NCBI GenBank assembly: GCA_026002935.1
Contig: BPGH01000001.1
Location: forward strand, 2,326,001 to 2,390,000
Direction: 5' to 3'
Length of the DNA stretch: 64,000 nucleotides
DNA from: Acidimicrobiia bacterium
Lineage (GTDB): Bacteria > Actinomycetota > Acidimicrobiia > IMCC26256 > PALSA-610
Numbering within the stretch: position 1 is the first letter of the stretch; each line of letters begins with the position of its first letter. Made by a program: the position numbers and the translations under genes. The notes beneath the pieces were generated by a model. That model saw only the letters and a program-made list of their open reading frames with translations. It made no database searches and was not told where the DNA came from. Positions 25,555 through 39,030 of the stretch are shown piece after piece.

Positions 25555-26849
25555 GACACCAGCGCGGCCAGGTCGTCGGCGAACGAGGGGTACGACGCGG
25601 CGACGGCGCCCCAGCCGCACACCGTCGACGGCGTCTCCAGCGCGTGGGCCGCGACCGCGGCGGCCATCGCGATGCGGTGGTCGCCGTGGCCGTCGAGGCG
25701 CGCCGGGCGCGGCCGGCCGCCGCGCACGACGAGGCCGTCGGGGCGCGCCTCGACGGCCACGCCCAGCTTCGAGAGCTCCTCGTGCAGCGTGCGGATCCGG
25801 TCGCTCTCCTTGACCGCGAGCTCGGCGGCGTCGCGGAACTCGGTCACGCCCTCCGCGAAGGCGGCGGCGACCGCGAGCGCGGGCACCTCGTCCTGCACGT
25901 TGGGGATCTCGTCACCCGCCACGACGGTGCCGTGCAGGGGCGCCGCGCGCACGCTGCAGCGTGCCGACCGGCTCGCCGCACCGCTCCCCCGTCACCGTCG
26001 CCTCGATGTCGGCGCCCATGCGGCGCAGCACGTCCACGAAACCGAGCCGCGTCGGGTTGAGCGAGACGTCGCCGACCGTCAGCTCCGAGCCCGGACGATC
26101 GTGGCCGCGACGACGAAGAACGCCGCCGACGACGGGTCGCCGGGCACGGCGAGCTCGAACGGCTGCGGCGCGCCCCGCTCCACCCGCACGACGCGCCCGT
26201 CGCCGCCCGCGAGCACCGGGGCGCCGAGCGCGGCGAGCATCCGCTCCGTGTGGTCGCGCGTCGGCGCCGGGGTCACGACCTCGGTGACGCCGTCGGCCGC
26301 GAGGCCCGCGAGCACCAGCGCCGCCTTCACCTGCGCGCTCGCGACCGCCAGCTCGTGGCGCATCCCGCGCAGCGCGCCGCCGCGCACGACCAGCGGCGCG
26401 TGCTCGCCGCCGCTGCGGCCGTCGATGTGCGCGCCCATCGCCCGCAGGGGCCGCACCACCCGCGCCATCGGCCGCCGCCGCAGCGACGCGTCGCCGGTCA
26501 GGACGGTCAGGAACGGGCGGGACGCGACGACCCCGGCCAGCACCCGCATCGTCGTGCCCGAGTTCGCGCAGTCGACGACGTCGTCGGGCTCGCGCAACCC
26601 CTCGGCGCCGCGTCCTTCGACCGCGAGCGCGCCGGGGCCGTCGTCGGCCACGGGCACGCCGAGCAGCCCGAGGGCGCGCCGCGTCGCGGCGACGTCCGCC
26701 CCGGTCGCGACGTTCGCCAGGCGGCTCCGGCCCGCCGCGAGGGCCGCGAAGACGAGCGCGCGGTGCGAGATCGACTTGTCGCCCGGGACGCGCACCGTGC
26801 CGCGCAGCGGCCGCGCGCCGCCGAAGGTGCGCTCGTCGGGCGCGCTCAC
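25551..26849 (-). CDS. aroA: 3-phosphoshikimate 1-carboxyvinyltransferase (EPSP synthase; frameshifted)
   Basis: The N-terminus from GTG 26849 carries 'LRGTVRVPGDKSISHRALVF' (PEP/S3P-binding Lys), 'VDCANSGTTMRVLAGVVASR', 'LTGDASLRRRPMARVVRPLR' and 'GDPSSAAFFVVAA'. After shifts near 26090 and 25950 come 'QDEVPALAVAAAFAEGVTEF' and 'ELAVKESDRIRTLHEELSKL', then 'DGHGDHRIAMAAAVAA' at the end. It catalyses the sixth shikimate-pathway step. It is coupled to tyrA upstream and cmk downstream by GTGA overlaps, which groups aromatic biosynthesis with nucleotide metabolism. Confidence 0.92.
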
Positions 26850-27935
26850 TCGAGCACCCGCCGGCTCGTGTGGTAGCCGCTCGCCCGCAGGCCCTCCTCG
26901 TAGCGGGGGGCGTCGGCCGCGGCCACCACGAGGACCATGACCCCGGAGCCGCCCTCCATCGAGTGCGCGATCTCCAGGTCGGCCACGTTGACGCCGAGCC
27001 GCTCCGCGAGCCGCGTGATCTCGGCGATCACGCCGGGCCGGTCGGGCACGGGGACGCGCAGCTCGACGAGGTCGGTGGCCGGCACGGCGCCCACCGGCAG
27101 GTTCCGCCGCGCGAGACGCGCCCGCTCGAGCAGCGCGAGCAGCTCCGCACGCTCGCCGCGCGCGACCAGCTCGCGGGCGTCGCGCGAGCGCGGCCAGGTA
27201 CGCGTCGAGCGCCTCCACGACGGCGTCGCGGTTCGACTCGAGGATGTCGGGCCAGATCGCCGGGTGACCCGCCGCGATGCGCGTCATGTCGCGGAAGCCC
27301 CCGGCGGCGAGGCGGAGCAGCGTCCGGTGCTCCTCCTCGTGCGCGGTCGCGACGTCCATCAGGGTGCTCGCCGCGAGCTGCGGGACGTGGCTGACGAACG
27401 CGACCAGCGCGTCGTGGTGGCGGGGCGTGACGGTCACGACCTCGGCGCCGAGCTCCCGGACCAGCGCCGCGCAGCGACGCGTACGCGTGCTGGTCGGTCG
27501 ACTCCGTGGGGGTGAGCACCCAGGTGGCCCCGACGAACAGGTCGGCGTCGGCGCCGTCGATGCCGTCCTGCTCCGAGCCCGCCATCGGGTGCCCGCCGAC
27601 GAACCGCGCCGCCAGCGCGGGCCGCGCCCGTTCGACCTCGGCGACGATCGGCGCCTTCACCGATCCGACGTCGGTCACGAGCGGCGCCCCCGCGTCGAGC
27701 GCCTCGCAGACGACGCCGGCCACGGCGCCGACCGGCACCGGCACGACCACCACCTGCGCCCGGCGCACGCCTCCGCCGACGCTGCCGCGACCGTCGTCAC
27801 CGCCCCGATCTCCTTCGCGCGGTCGAGCCGGGCGCGGTCGCGGTCGTGGCCCGCGACCTCGTGGCCGCGCCGGGCGAGGCCGAGCCCGACCGACCCGCCC
27901 ACGAGGCCGGTTCCGATCACCGCGACCCGACCCAT
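26846..27935 (-). CDS. tyrA: Prephenate dehydrogenase with C-terminal ACT domain (frameshifted)
   Basis: Begins MGRVAVIGTGLVGGSVGLGL, a dinucleotide-binding GxGxxG. Then, across several shifts, come 'PLVTDVGSVKAPIVAEVERA', 'FVGGHPMAGSEQDGIDGADA', 'GATWVLTPTESTD' and 'FVSHVPQLAASTLMDVA', the TyrA core. The final 80 residues form an ACT domain (LRVPVPDRPGVIAEITRLAE), which usually binds tyrosine for feedback control. Shifts lie near 27475, 27185, 27110 and 27770. It converts prephenate to 4-hydroxyphenylpyruvate. It sits just after aroH (4-bp gap), so the whole prephenate branch is contiguous. Confidence 0.88.
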
Positions 27936-27939
27936 CGCG

Positions 27940-28313
27940 CTACTCCGGGAGGTCGTCGCGCAGCGAGCGCGCGCCGTCGAGGTAGACGTGGTGCAACGAG
28001 CGCCGGTCGCGGCGGCCGGTGGGGTCCTGGAAGTGCACGAGCACGCGGATGCAGCGCGGCATCGCCGTGCGAGACCGCCAGCTCGCGGGCGCACAGCAGC
28101 GGGACGTCGCCCGAGCCCGATCGCGCGGGCGGCCGCGGCCGGGAACTCCGCGGTCAGGTCGTCGGTGGCGGTGAAGATGACGCTCACGATGTCGTCGTGG
28201 GCGACGTCGTTGCGCTCCAGCATCTCGCGCACGAGGCGCTGCGTCTTCGCGTCGATCTCCTCCTTCGTGTCGGCGTCGCAGGTGATCGCGCCGCGCAGCG
28301 CCAGCAGCTTCAC
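27940..28313 (-). CDS. aroH: AroH-type chorismate mutase (frameshifted)
   Basis: About 124 residues from GTG 28313: [20 protein letters not shown], then '[20 protein letters not shown]' and '[20 protein letters not shown]'. This is the B. subtilis-type (trimeric) chorismate mutase with the conserved Arg7-like residue in LRGA and '[10 protein letters not shown]'. Two shifts near 28110 and 28070 break the tail, which resumes as '[10 protein letters not shown]' and ends '[14 protein letters not shown]'. It makes prephenate for TyrA next door. The frame continues upstream without a stop into rluB, but I treat that as an error artefact. Confidence 0.85.
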
Positions 28314-28324
28314 GGGCGGGCAGG

Positions 28325-29099
28325 TTAGCCGGGAGGTCGGTTCGGCCCGGCCGAGCGCCGCGGCGTACAGCGCACGCACCTCCGACGGCTCGAGCGGGCG
28401 CCAGCTCCCGGGCGCGAGCCGGCGGTCGGTGAGCGGGCCGATGCGCGTCCGCACGAGGCGGACCACCGGGTGCCCGACCGCCGCGAGCATCCGGCGCACC
28501 ATGCGCTTGCGGCCCTCCTTCACGACGATCCCGACGAGCGCGCCGCCGCCATCCGGCCGCCGCTGCACGAGCGCGACGCGCGCCGGGCGCGTCGGCCCGT
28601 CGTCGAGCTCGACGCCCTCGCGCAGCCGGCGCAGCGCCGCCGGGCCCGGGCACGCCCTCGACCTCGGCGAGGTACTCCTTCTCGACCCCGTGACGCGGGT
28701 GGGTCAGCAGCTGCGCGAGCTCGCCGTCGTTGGTGAGCAGGAGGAGCCCCTCGGTGTCGCGGTCGAGCCGGCCGACGGGGAAGACCGCGCGGCGCGCGGG
28801 GACGAGGTCGAGCACCGTCGGCCGGCCCTGCGGGTCGCGCGCGGTCGTCACGTACCCGGCCGGCTTGTTGAGCAGCCAGTGCACGACCGCCGTGTCGGCG
28901 ACGACCGGGATGCCGTCGACGCGCACGCGCTGGTGCGGCCGGGTCGACGCGCTGGCCGAGCGTCGCCGGCTCGGCCGTCGACGTCGACGCGCCCGGCGGC
29001 GATCAGCTCCTCGGCCCGCCGGCGCGACCCGAACCCGGCACGGGCCAGCACCTTCTGGAGCCGCTCACCGTCGCCTCGCGGGCGGCACGGCGGGCTCAC
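28325..29099 (-). CDS. rluB: RluB-type 23S rRNA pseudouridine synthase (frameshifted)
   Basis: The GTG at 29099 overlaps the scpB stop. An S4 domain comes first ([20 protein letters not shown], '[12 protein letters not shown]'), followed after shifts by '[20 protein letters not shown]', the catalytic '[20 protein letters not shown]' with the active-site Asp in GRLDxDTEG, '[16 protein letters not shown]' and '[20 protein letters not shown]'. Family members modify uridines in helix 90 or nearby of 23S rRNA. The end is set at a TAA (28325-28327) in a neighbouring frame because the final frame runs on into aroH; treat the 3' end as approximate. Confidence 0.87.
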
Positions 29100-29821
29100 T
29101 CGGCGTCGGTGCCCGCCGTCGAGACGCGCCCGGCGCGCCGCGCGGTCGTCGCCGGTGAGGCGATCGTGCCTCCTCGCCCGCGGGCGCGCCCGCGCGCGCC
29201 GTCGTCGCCCGCGGTGCGTCCCGGCTCGCCCGGGAGCCGCAGCCGCGCTCGAGGGCCTCGACCACGGACGCGTCGGGCACGAAGTCGCCGAGCGGCGGCA
29301 GGTCGGACAGCGAGTCGATGCCGAGCCGCTCGAGGAACAGCGACGTGGTGCCGAACAGCGTGGGGTTGCCGGGCGACGGGTCGTGGCCCGCGCTCTTCCA
29401 CGTAGCCGCGTGCGAGCAGCGTCTTGAGCGTCGCGTCGACGTTGACGCCGCGGATGGCCGAGAGCTGCGCCCGCGAGATCGGCTGCTTGTAGGCGATGAT
29501 CGCGAGCGTCTCGAGCGCGCGGCCCGACAGCCGCGCCGTCTGCCCGTCGAGCACGAAGCGCTCGACGTACGGGTACGCGTCGGGATGGGTCTGGAAGCGG
29601 TAGCCCCCCGGCCACCCGCGCGATCGTGAAGCCGCGCCCGTCCCGCTCGTACTCGCCGGGCGAGCTGCGTCACAGATCTCCTCGACGCGCGCGGTGGGGA
29701 GCTCGACGAGCTGCGCGAGCACCGCGGGCGGTACCGGCTCGGTCGCGCACAGCACCACCGCCTCGATCGCGCGCCGCTGTTCGGCGTGCGCGTCGCGCGG
29801 CGCGTCCGGGTGCTGCGTCAC
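29096..29821 (-). CDS. scpB: Segregation and condensation protein B (frameshifted)
   Basis: From GTG 29821 it reads VTQHPDAPRDAHAEQRRAIE then 'AVVLCATEPVPPAVLAQLVE'. After a shift near 29660 come 'GGYRFQTHPDAYPYVERFVL', 'ALETLAIIAYKQPISRAQLS' and 'IRGVNVDATLKTLLARGYVE', then 'NPTLFGTTSLFLERLGIDSL' in another frame. These are the two winged-helix domains of ScpB, which binds the ScpA C-terminus and SMC during chromosome condensation. Coupled to scpA upstream and rluB downstream by GTGA overlaps. The C-terminal tail after 'DASVVEALERG' is Arg/Ala-rich and uncertain in frame. Confidence 0.9.
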   Translation of the reverse strand: MTQHPDAPRDAHAEQRRAIEAVVLCATEPVPPAVLAQLVELPTARVEEICDAARPASTSGTGAASRSRGWPGGYRFQTHPDAYPYVERFVLDGQTARLSGRALETLAIIAYKQPISRAQLSAIRGVNVDATLKTLLARGYVEERGPRPVARQPHAVRHHVAVPRAARHRLAVRPAAARRLRARRVRGRGPRARLRLPGEPGRTAGDDGARGRARGRGGTIASPATTARRAGRVSTAGTDAE

Positions 29822-30684
29822 GGGTGCGCCCTCACGCGTGTCCTCCACGATGGCGGCGGGGCCGCGGCGGCGTCCGGCTGGTGGCCCGCGGGCGCCGTCC
29901 TCGTCGTCGCCCCACTCGTCGAGCGACGCCAGGTCGAGCGCGACGCGCTCGCCGGGCGCGAGCGGCCGCACCACGAGCTCGGCGAACGTCTCCGGCTGCT
30001 CGAGGTCGACCACGCCCTGCTTGAACAGCTCCAGCACCGCGAGGAACCGGACGATCACCTCGAGCCGCGCCCGCGCCGGCGGTGAGGTCGCGGAACCGGA
30101 TCGCGCCCGACCCGCGGCAACAGCGCGAGCACCGTCTCGATCGCGTCGCGCACGCTCGCGCCGGATCGGTGCGACGTGGTCGGTGCGCACCTCGCGGTTC
30201 GGGCTCGGGCGCGAGCCCCGGCGCGCCGCGGCGACCAGGGCGTCGAGCGGCACCCGCTCGAGCGGGTCGGGGGCCAGTCGACCGGAACGGCTCCTCCGGG
30301 CCCGCGGTGCGCGCCACGCTGCGCGACGCCGCCTGCAGCCGGTCGTGCAGCACCTCGCGCCGCGTCCTGGAAGGTCTTGCACTCGAGCAGGCGCGCGAGC
30401 AGCAGGTCGCGCTCCTCGAAGCGGGCGAGCTCCTCGTCGAGCTCGACGTCGTCGCGGCCGGGCAGCAGCCGCCGGGCCTTGAGCTCGACGAGCGTCGCGG
30501 CGATGAGCAGGAACTCGGTGGCCGCGTCGAGGTCGACGCGCTCCATCTGCTCGACCTCGGCGCAGAAGGCGTCGACGATCGCGGCGAGCGAGATCTCCCA
30601 CAGGTCGACCTCCTCCTTGAGGATCAGGTGCAGGAGCAGGTCGAACGGTCCCTCGAAGACGGGCGTCGAGACCTCGTACGGCAT
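29818..30684 (-). CDS. scpA: Segregation and condensation protein A (frameshifted)
   Basis: Begins MPYEVSTPVFEGPFDLLLHL, then 'ILKEEVDLWEISLAAIVDAF', 'FLLIAATLVELKARRLLPGR' and, after several shifts from about 30360 leftward, 'EVIVRFLAVLELFKQGVVDL' and 'EQPETFAELVV'. This is the kleisin subunit linking SMC heads, with its N-terminal SMC neck-binding domain and C-terminal winged helix. I end it at the TGA overlapping the scpB GTG; another in-frame TGA at 29832 is possible. It heads the eight-gene coupled chain and is divergent from trpS. Confidence 0.88.
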
Positions 30685-30765
30685 CGGCGCCCAGGTACCC
30701 GGCGCGAATCACACCCATGTGGCTGCACGCCGCGATCCCACCAGGGCACGACGCGGCCCCGCCGG

Positions 30766-30771
30766 TATGGT
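30766..30771 (+). promoter_or_regulatory. Putative -10 element (TATGGT) close to the trpS start
   Basis: TATGGT ends 8 nt before the ATG at 30780 in the 95-bp scpA-trpS divergent gap, consistent with a leaderless or very short-leader transcript. Confidence 0.45.
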
Positions 30772-30779
30772 GCGCCCCC

Positions 30780-31831
30780 ATGGCTCGGGTCTTCTCGGGG
30801 ATCAAGCCCACCGGTCGATGCAGCTCGGCAACTACCTGGGCGCCGTGCGGCGCTGGGTCGACGACCAGCCGCCGCCGGTCGCGGCCGCGGCCGACCACGA
30901 CGCGATCTTCTGCGTCGTCGACCTCCACGCCATGACCGTCCCCTACGAGCCGGCGAGCTGCGGTCGCTCACGGCGGACCTGGCGACGCTGCTCATGGCGG
31001 CCGGGCCTCGAGCTCGACCGGTCGCTGCTGTTCGTGCAGAGCCACGTGCGCGCGCACACCGAGCTGACGTGGCTGCTCAACTGCGTCGCGTCTTCGGGGA
31101 GCTGCGGCGCATGACCCAGTTCAAGGAGAAGGCGGCCAGCGCCGACGGGCAGGACTTCGTGTCGGTCGGCCTGTTCGACTACCCCGTGCTCATGGCGCCG
31201 ACATCCTCCTGTACGACACCGAGGAGGTGCCGGTCGGCGACGACCAGCGCCAGCACGTGGAGCTGACCCGCGACATCGCGATCGGTTCAACCACCGCTTC
31301 GGCGAGACCTTCGTGGTGCCCAAGGCGACGTTCCCGCCCGTCGCGGCGCGGGTCATGGACCTGCAGGAACCCGACCAGGAAGATGTCGAAGTCCGAGGAT
31401 TCGCCGCAGGGCACGATCCTCGTGCTCGACGACCCGAGCGCGATCACGAAGAAGATCAAGGCGGCGGTCACCGACTCCGGCACCGACGTGCGCCACGACC
31501 GCGAGGCCAAGCCCGGGCATCTCGAACCTCATCGAGATCCACGGCGCGGTCACCGGCCGGACGATCGCCGCAGGTCGAGGCCGAGTTCGCCGGGCGCGGG
31601 TACGGCGTGTTCAAGGCCGCCGTCGCGGACGCCGTCGTCGAGCTCCTGCGCCCCGTGCAGCGAGCGCTACGCCGAGCTCGCGGCCAACCCCGACGAGGTC
31701 GACCGCCGGCTCGCGCGCGGCGCCGCAGATCGCCGAGGCCAAGGCCGAGACCGTGCTCGACCGCGCCTCGACCGCGCCGGCCGCCTCCCCGAGCGCGCCC
31801 CCCCGGGACCTCGAACTGCACCCCACGGTGA
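30780..31831 (+). CDS. trpS: Tryptophan-tRNA ligase (frameshifted)
   Basis: Reading across about twelve single-base shifts gives a complete class I synthetase: 'MARVFSGIKPTG' with 'MQLGNYLGAVRRWV' (the HIGH-equivalent region), 'IFCVVDLHAMTVPYEP', 'QSHVRAHTELTWLLNC', 'FGELRRMTQFKEK', 'YPVLMAADILLYDTEEVPVG' and the KMSKS loop 'RKMSKSEDSPQGTI'. The C-terminal helical part ends near 'LDRAGRLP'. Shifts occur near 30816, 30955, 31006, 31091, 31198, 31285, 31370, 31518, 31571, 31661, 31723 and 31766. The 3' end is approximate. An essential gene cannot tolerate these, so they are taken as errors. Confidence 0.9.
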
Positions 31832-31883
31832 CCTGCGCACCCCACGGTGCACGACCGCCCCACAGATGGGTGCGCGCGCGGGG

Positions 31884-32480
31884 TCAGTCGCGGTACTCCC
31901 ACGGGACGCGGGTCCGCGAGGTCGGCCGGGCACGCCCTGCTCGCCCGGCACGTCGCCGAGGTCGCGCCCGCCCGCGAGCAGCCGGCTGATCGTGCCGCGG
32001 CCGGTCATGCTCTGCAGCACGATCGCCTCCCGGCTGCACCAGCACGACGTCGACCCCCACGCCCCACCCGGCCTCCGGGTCGTCGCGGATCTCCTCCTCG
32101 GTGAGGTCCGGGTACGCCCCGTCACGCGCGTAGCGGGCGTTGTAGTAGGTCGCGGCCCGCTTGAGGCCCGGGTCGGTCGTCGCGTCGTCGAGCCAGCCCT
32201 CGATCGTCTCCGAGATCGCCCTCGAGCCGCGCCGGCACGCCGCCCGGGGTCGTCGCCGCCCACGCGAGCCAGCCCACGCACCGCGAGGCCCACCACGTGC
32301 AGCGGCCGGACCGAGAACGCCGCCGGCGGCGCCGGCGGCGGCGCGCGACCGGGCGCTCGCTCCTCGTTCGGTCGCCGGTGGCCGGTGCTCGGCGCCCGGC
32401 GCCGGCGCGAGGCGGACGAAGTAGTCGCCGCGGTCTGCCCTCCACGAGCGTGCATATCGGCACGTCGCCGCCGAGGTCAC
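31884..32480 (-). CDS. Conserved-looking protein of unknown function (frameshifted)
   Basis: I do not recognise this protein. The GTG at 32480 overlaps the HD-protein stop by 4 bp. Readable segments in order: 'RADRGDYFVRLAPAPGAEHR', a hydrophobic stretch 'VGWLAWAATTPGGVPARLE', then the cleanest part 'AISETIEGWLDDATTDPGLK', 'RAATYYNARYARDGAYPDLT' and 'EEEIRDDPEAGWGVGVDVVL', and finally 'REAIVLQSMTGRGTISRLLA'. The acidic, aromatic-rich middle looks like a folded domain. At least four shifts break it. It is convergent with trpS and may be cotranscribed with the HD protein and the site-2 protease. Confidence 0.55.
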   Translation of the reverse strand: MTSAATCRYARSWRADRGDYFVRLAPAPGAEHRPPATERGASARSRAAAGAAGGVLGPAAARGGPRGAWAGSRGRRRPRAACRRGSRAISETIEGWLDDATTDPGLKRAATYYNARYARDGAYPDLTEEEIRDDPEAGWGVGVDVVLVQPGGDRAAEHDRPRHDQPAARGRARPRRRAGRAGRARPTSRTRVPWEYRD

Positions 32481-32998
32481 TTCACCGGCGGCGACTCGCC
32501 GTCCGCGGCGGCGAGCGCCGCGCACACCTCCGCGCGGGATCAGCCCGAGCGGGCCACCGCGCCGGCTCGTGGTGCGCGGCCGCCCACGCGACCGTCTCGG
32601 GCCGGGCCCCCGCGGCCGCGAGCAGGCCGGCGCCGACCGCGGCGTGGTCGAGGTAGCGGCGCCACCGGCCGCGCACCCGCCGGCGGCCGACGAGCGCGCC
32701 GGCGGCCGTCGCGAGCGCCCGCCCGACCGGCCCGAGACGCCGCGGCCGCCTTGCCGACGTCGTGGCACAGCGCCGCCGCCGTCCAGCGGGTGTCGCCCTC
32801 GTGCGCCGGTGTCGCGCAGCGCCGCCGCGAGCCGTCGGGCCGTCGCGAGCGCCTCCGCCCGGTCGGCCGCCCGAGCAGCCCGAACACGCCGTGCTCGGCC
32901 TCGGTGAGCTGGCTGCGGACCCACGCCCGGTCGAGCTCGTCGAGCGGCCGCGGTCGCAGCGAGCCGAAGAAGCGCCGGGCGAGGTGCGCAGGGCGCAT
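32477..32998 (-). CDS. HD-domain protein (frameshifted)
   Basis: Begins MRPAHLARRFFGSLRPRPLD, then 'ELDRAWVRSQLTEAEHGVFG', 'RWTAAALCHDVGKAAA' with an HD metal motif, and, after shifts, 'GRWRRYLDHAAVGAGLLAAA' (a further His), 'PETVAWAAAHHEPARW' (HHE) and 'PPVK' at the stop. The spaced H...HD...H...HH pattern is that of a small metal-dependent HD phosphohydrolase; substrate unknown. The stop overlaps the next gene by 4 bp, and it begins 4 bp after the site-2 protease stop. Shifts near 32525, 32570, 32740, 32815 and 32870. Confidence 0.72.
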
Positions 32999-33001
32999 CC
33001 G

Positions 33002-33639
33002 TCAGGCGACGAAGTCGTACAGGCGGTCGAGGAACGGGTCCATGATCCGGCCGACCGCCCCGTCCAGAAGACGAGCAGGAACAGCACGAGGATGCCGTAG
33101 GGCCGGAACCGGTGCCACGTCTCGCAGGTGCCGGGCCGGCAGCGCCCGCTCGAGCAGCGCGGAGCCGTCGAGCGGCGGGATCGGCAGCAGGTTGAACAGC
33201 CCCAGGAACAGGTTGACGACCGCGAACACCAGCGCGACCTGCGCGGCGAGCGACAGCCCGTCGATCGTGAGCGCCGGCTCCCGGGCGATGAGCCTGCGCG
33301 CCACCACCGCCGACCCGACCATCAGCACGTGAGGTTGGTCGCCGGGCCCGCCAGCGACACCACCAGCATGTCGCGCCGCGGGTTGCGCAGGCGCGACGGG
33401 TCGACCGGCACCGGCCGCGCCCACGCGATGACGGGCACGCCCGCGAGCGCCCCCAGCGCGGGCACGATCACCGAGCCGAACGGGTCGATGTGCGGGACCG
33501 GGTTCAGCGTCAGGCGACCGGCACGCCGCGCCGTGTCGTCACCGAACCACAGCGCGACCACGCCGTGCGAGATCTCGTGCAGGATGACCGCGACGACGAG
33601 CGCCACGAACGACAGGATCGTGAAGCGGTCGACGTCCAC
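33002..33639 (-). CDS. Site-2 protease family (M50) membrane metalloprotease (frameshifted)
   Basis: GTG start at 33639. The first TM helix holds the zinc motif HExxH in VVAVILHEISHGVVALWFGD. Next come 'RRAGRLTLNPVPHIDPFGSV' (the NPxxH/D region), 'PRRDMLVVSLAGPATNL', and after a shift near 33330 'FLGLFNLLPIPPLDGSALLE', the conserved LDG motif for the third zinc ligand. It has about five to six TM helices; the Rv-like short M50 family is common in actinobacteria, with unknown substrate. A second shift lies near 33120 and a third near 33063. Confidence 0.85.
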
Positions 33640-33657
33640 CGCGCCGCGCGGGCCGCC

Positions 33658-33987
33658 TCAGCGCCGCTTCGAGGCGCAGGTGATGCACAGCCGCGCGGCG
33701 GGCATCGCCTCGAGGCGCGCCTCGGAGATCGGGCTGCCGCACTCCTCGCAGAGCCCGTAGGTGCCGTCCTCGAACTTGGCGAGTGCGTCGTCGATGTCGC
33801 GCAGCGTCTCGCGCAGCGTGCCGACGAGCGCCTCGACCTCGCCGCGCTCGGCGGTCACCTGGCCGGAGTCGGCGAACCCCTCGTCGAAGCTGTCGCGGTC
33901 GACGCCGAGCTCGACGAGCTGCTCGTAGACGCGCTCGCGCTCGGCCGCGAGCTGGGCGCGCCGCGCAGCGTGCGTCGTCTCGGTCAT
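33658..33987 (-). CDS. TraR/DksA-type zinc-finger protein
   Basis: 109 residues and intact. It has an N-terminal coiled-coil-like helix pair (RRAQLAAERERVYEQLVELG, 'LVGTLRETLRDIDDALAKFE') and a C-terminal C4 finger with YGLCEECGSPISEAR and RLCITCASKRR. DksA-like proteins insert their coiled coil into the RNA polymerase secondary channel; actinobacterial versions often lack the acidic tip and their role is unsure. ATG at 33987. It sits 18 bp from the protease gene and 9 bp from xerD, on the same strand. Confidence 0.88.
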   Translation of the reverse strand: MTETTHAARRAQLAAERERVYEQLVELGVDRDSFDEGFADSGQVTAERGEVEALVGTLRETLRDIDDALAKFEDGTYGLCEECGSPISEARLEAMPAARLCITCASKRR

Positions 33988-33996
33988 GGGGGGATT

Positions 33997-38159
<4,163 letters not shown>

Positions 38160-38169
38160 CCGGCCGGCC

Positions 38170-38196
38170 CCCCCGCGGCCACGCCGGCCGCGGGGG
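38170..38196. terminator. Strong hairpin between convergent genes
   Basis: CCCCCGCGGCC-ACGCC-GGCCGCGGGGG, an 11-bp perfect GC stem with a 5-nt loop. It fills the 37-bp gap between the glycosyltransferase stop and the MraY-like stop and could terminate both transcripts. Confidence 0.6.
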
Positions 38197-39030
38197 TCAC
38201 GGCCGCCGCCCCCACCGGTCCAGGGCGGCGAGGACCGGGACCCGCGCGATCACGGCGCTGAACGACACGACCTCCGCGGCGACGTTCGCCGCCACGAGGA
38301 CCGCGAGCACCGCCGTGCGCACCGGCCGCCCGGCCTCGAGCACCAGCGCGAGGCCGAGCACCGCCCCGAGCACGTTGGCACCGGTGTCGCCGAGCATCAG
38401 GCGCTCGCGCAGGTCGTCGCGCGCGAGGGCGGCGAACGCGCCCACGACGACGGCCACCGGCACGGCGGCGGCCCCGCCGAGGAACGCGAGCGGGACCCAC
38501 GCGGCGAACCCGGCCTTGAGCGTCCGGCCGGGGGCGCGGTCGAGCAGGTTGCCGAGGTTCGCGGCGAGCGCGATCAGCAGCGCGTCGGCGAGGATCCGCC
38601 GGCCCGGGGTCGACCCGCCCTGGGCGGCGAGGACGAGCGCGACCCCGGCGCCGCCCGCGAGCTTCAGCATGCCGGTCGTGACGCGGCCGTGGCGCAGCGC
38701 GCCGAGGTGGCCGCGGAAGCCCCGCTCGGCACCCGAGCCGAGGAGGTCGTCGACCAGCCCGAGGAAGCCGAAGCCCAGGCAGGCGAACAGCACGAGCGGC
38801 CGGGCCGGGTCGCCGGGGGGCGGCTCGCCGACACCGAGCGCGCCGGCCGCCGCGCGGCCCGACTCGACCAGCAGCACCGCGGCCACGGCCACGACGCCGC
38901 CCGCGGTCGGCACCGGCCGGTCGCGGTGGTTGCGGCGCTCGAGCACCGGCGAGGCGAGCATCCCGCGCCCGCCCACGAGCAGCAGCCGCGCGGCGAGGAA
39001 CCCGACGGCGAGCGCGAGCGCGACGGTCAC
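38197..39030 (-). CDS. MraY/WecA-like glycan phosphotransferase
   Basis: 277 residues with about nine hydrophobic segments, short for the family. It has 'VLERRNHRDRPVPTAGGVVA' (the conserved PTxGG loop), 'GFGFLGLVDDLLGSGAERGF' (the Mg-binding DD motif), 'ALAANLGNLLDRAPGRTLKA' (NxxNxxD-like) and 'RLMLGDTGANVLGAVLGLAL' (GDxGAN). The enzyme class transfers a UDP-sugar phosphate to polyprenyl phosphate. True MraY is about 350 residues and sits in dcw clusters, so this is a paralogue of unknown acceptor or donor. The GTG at 39030 overlaps the membrane phosphatase-like gene by 4 bp. Confidence 0.82.
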   Translation of the reverse strand: MTVALALAVGFLAARLLLVGGRGMLASPVLERRNHRDRPVPTAGGVVAVAAVLLVESGRAAAGALGVGEPPPGDPARPLVLFACLGFGFLGLVDDLLGSGAERGFRGHLGALRHGRVTTGMLKLAGGAGVALVLAAQGGSTPGRRILADALLIALAANLGNLLDRAPGRTLKAGFAAWVPLAFLGGAAAVPVAVVVGAFAALARDDLRERLMLGDTGANVLGAVLGLALVLEAGRPVRTAVLAVLVAANVAAEVVSFSAVIARVPVLAALDRWGRRP

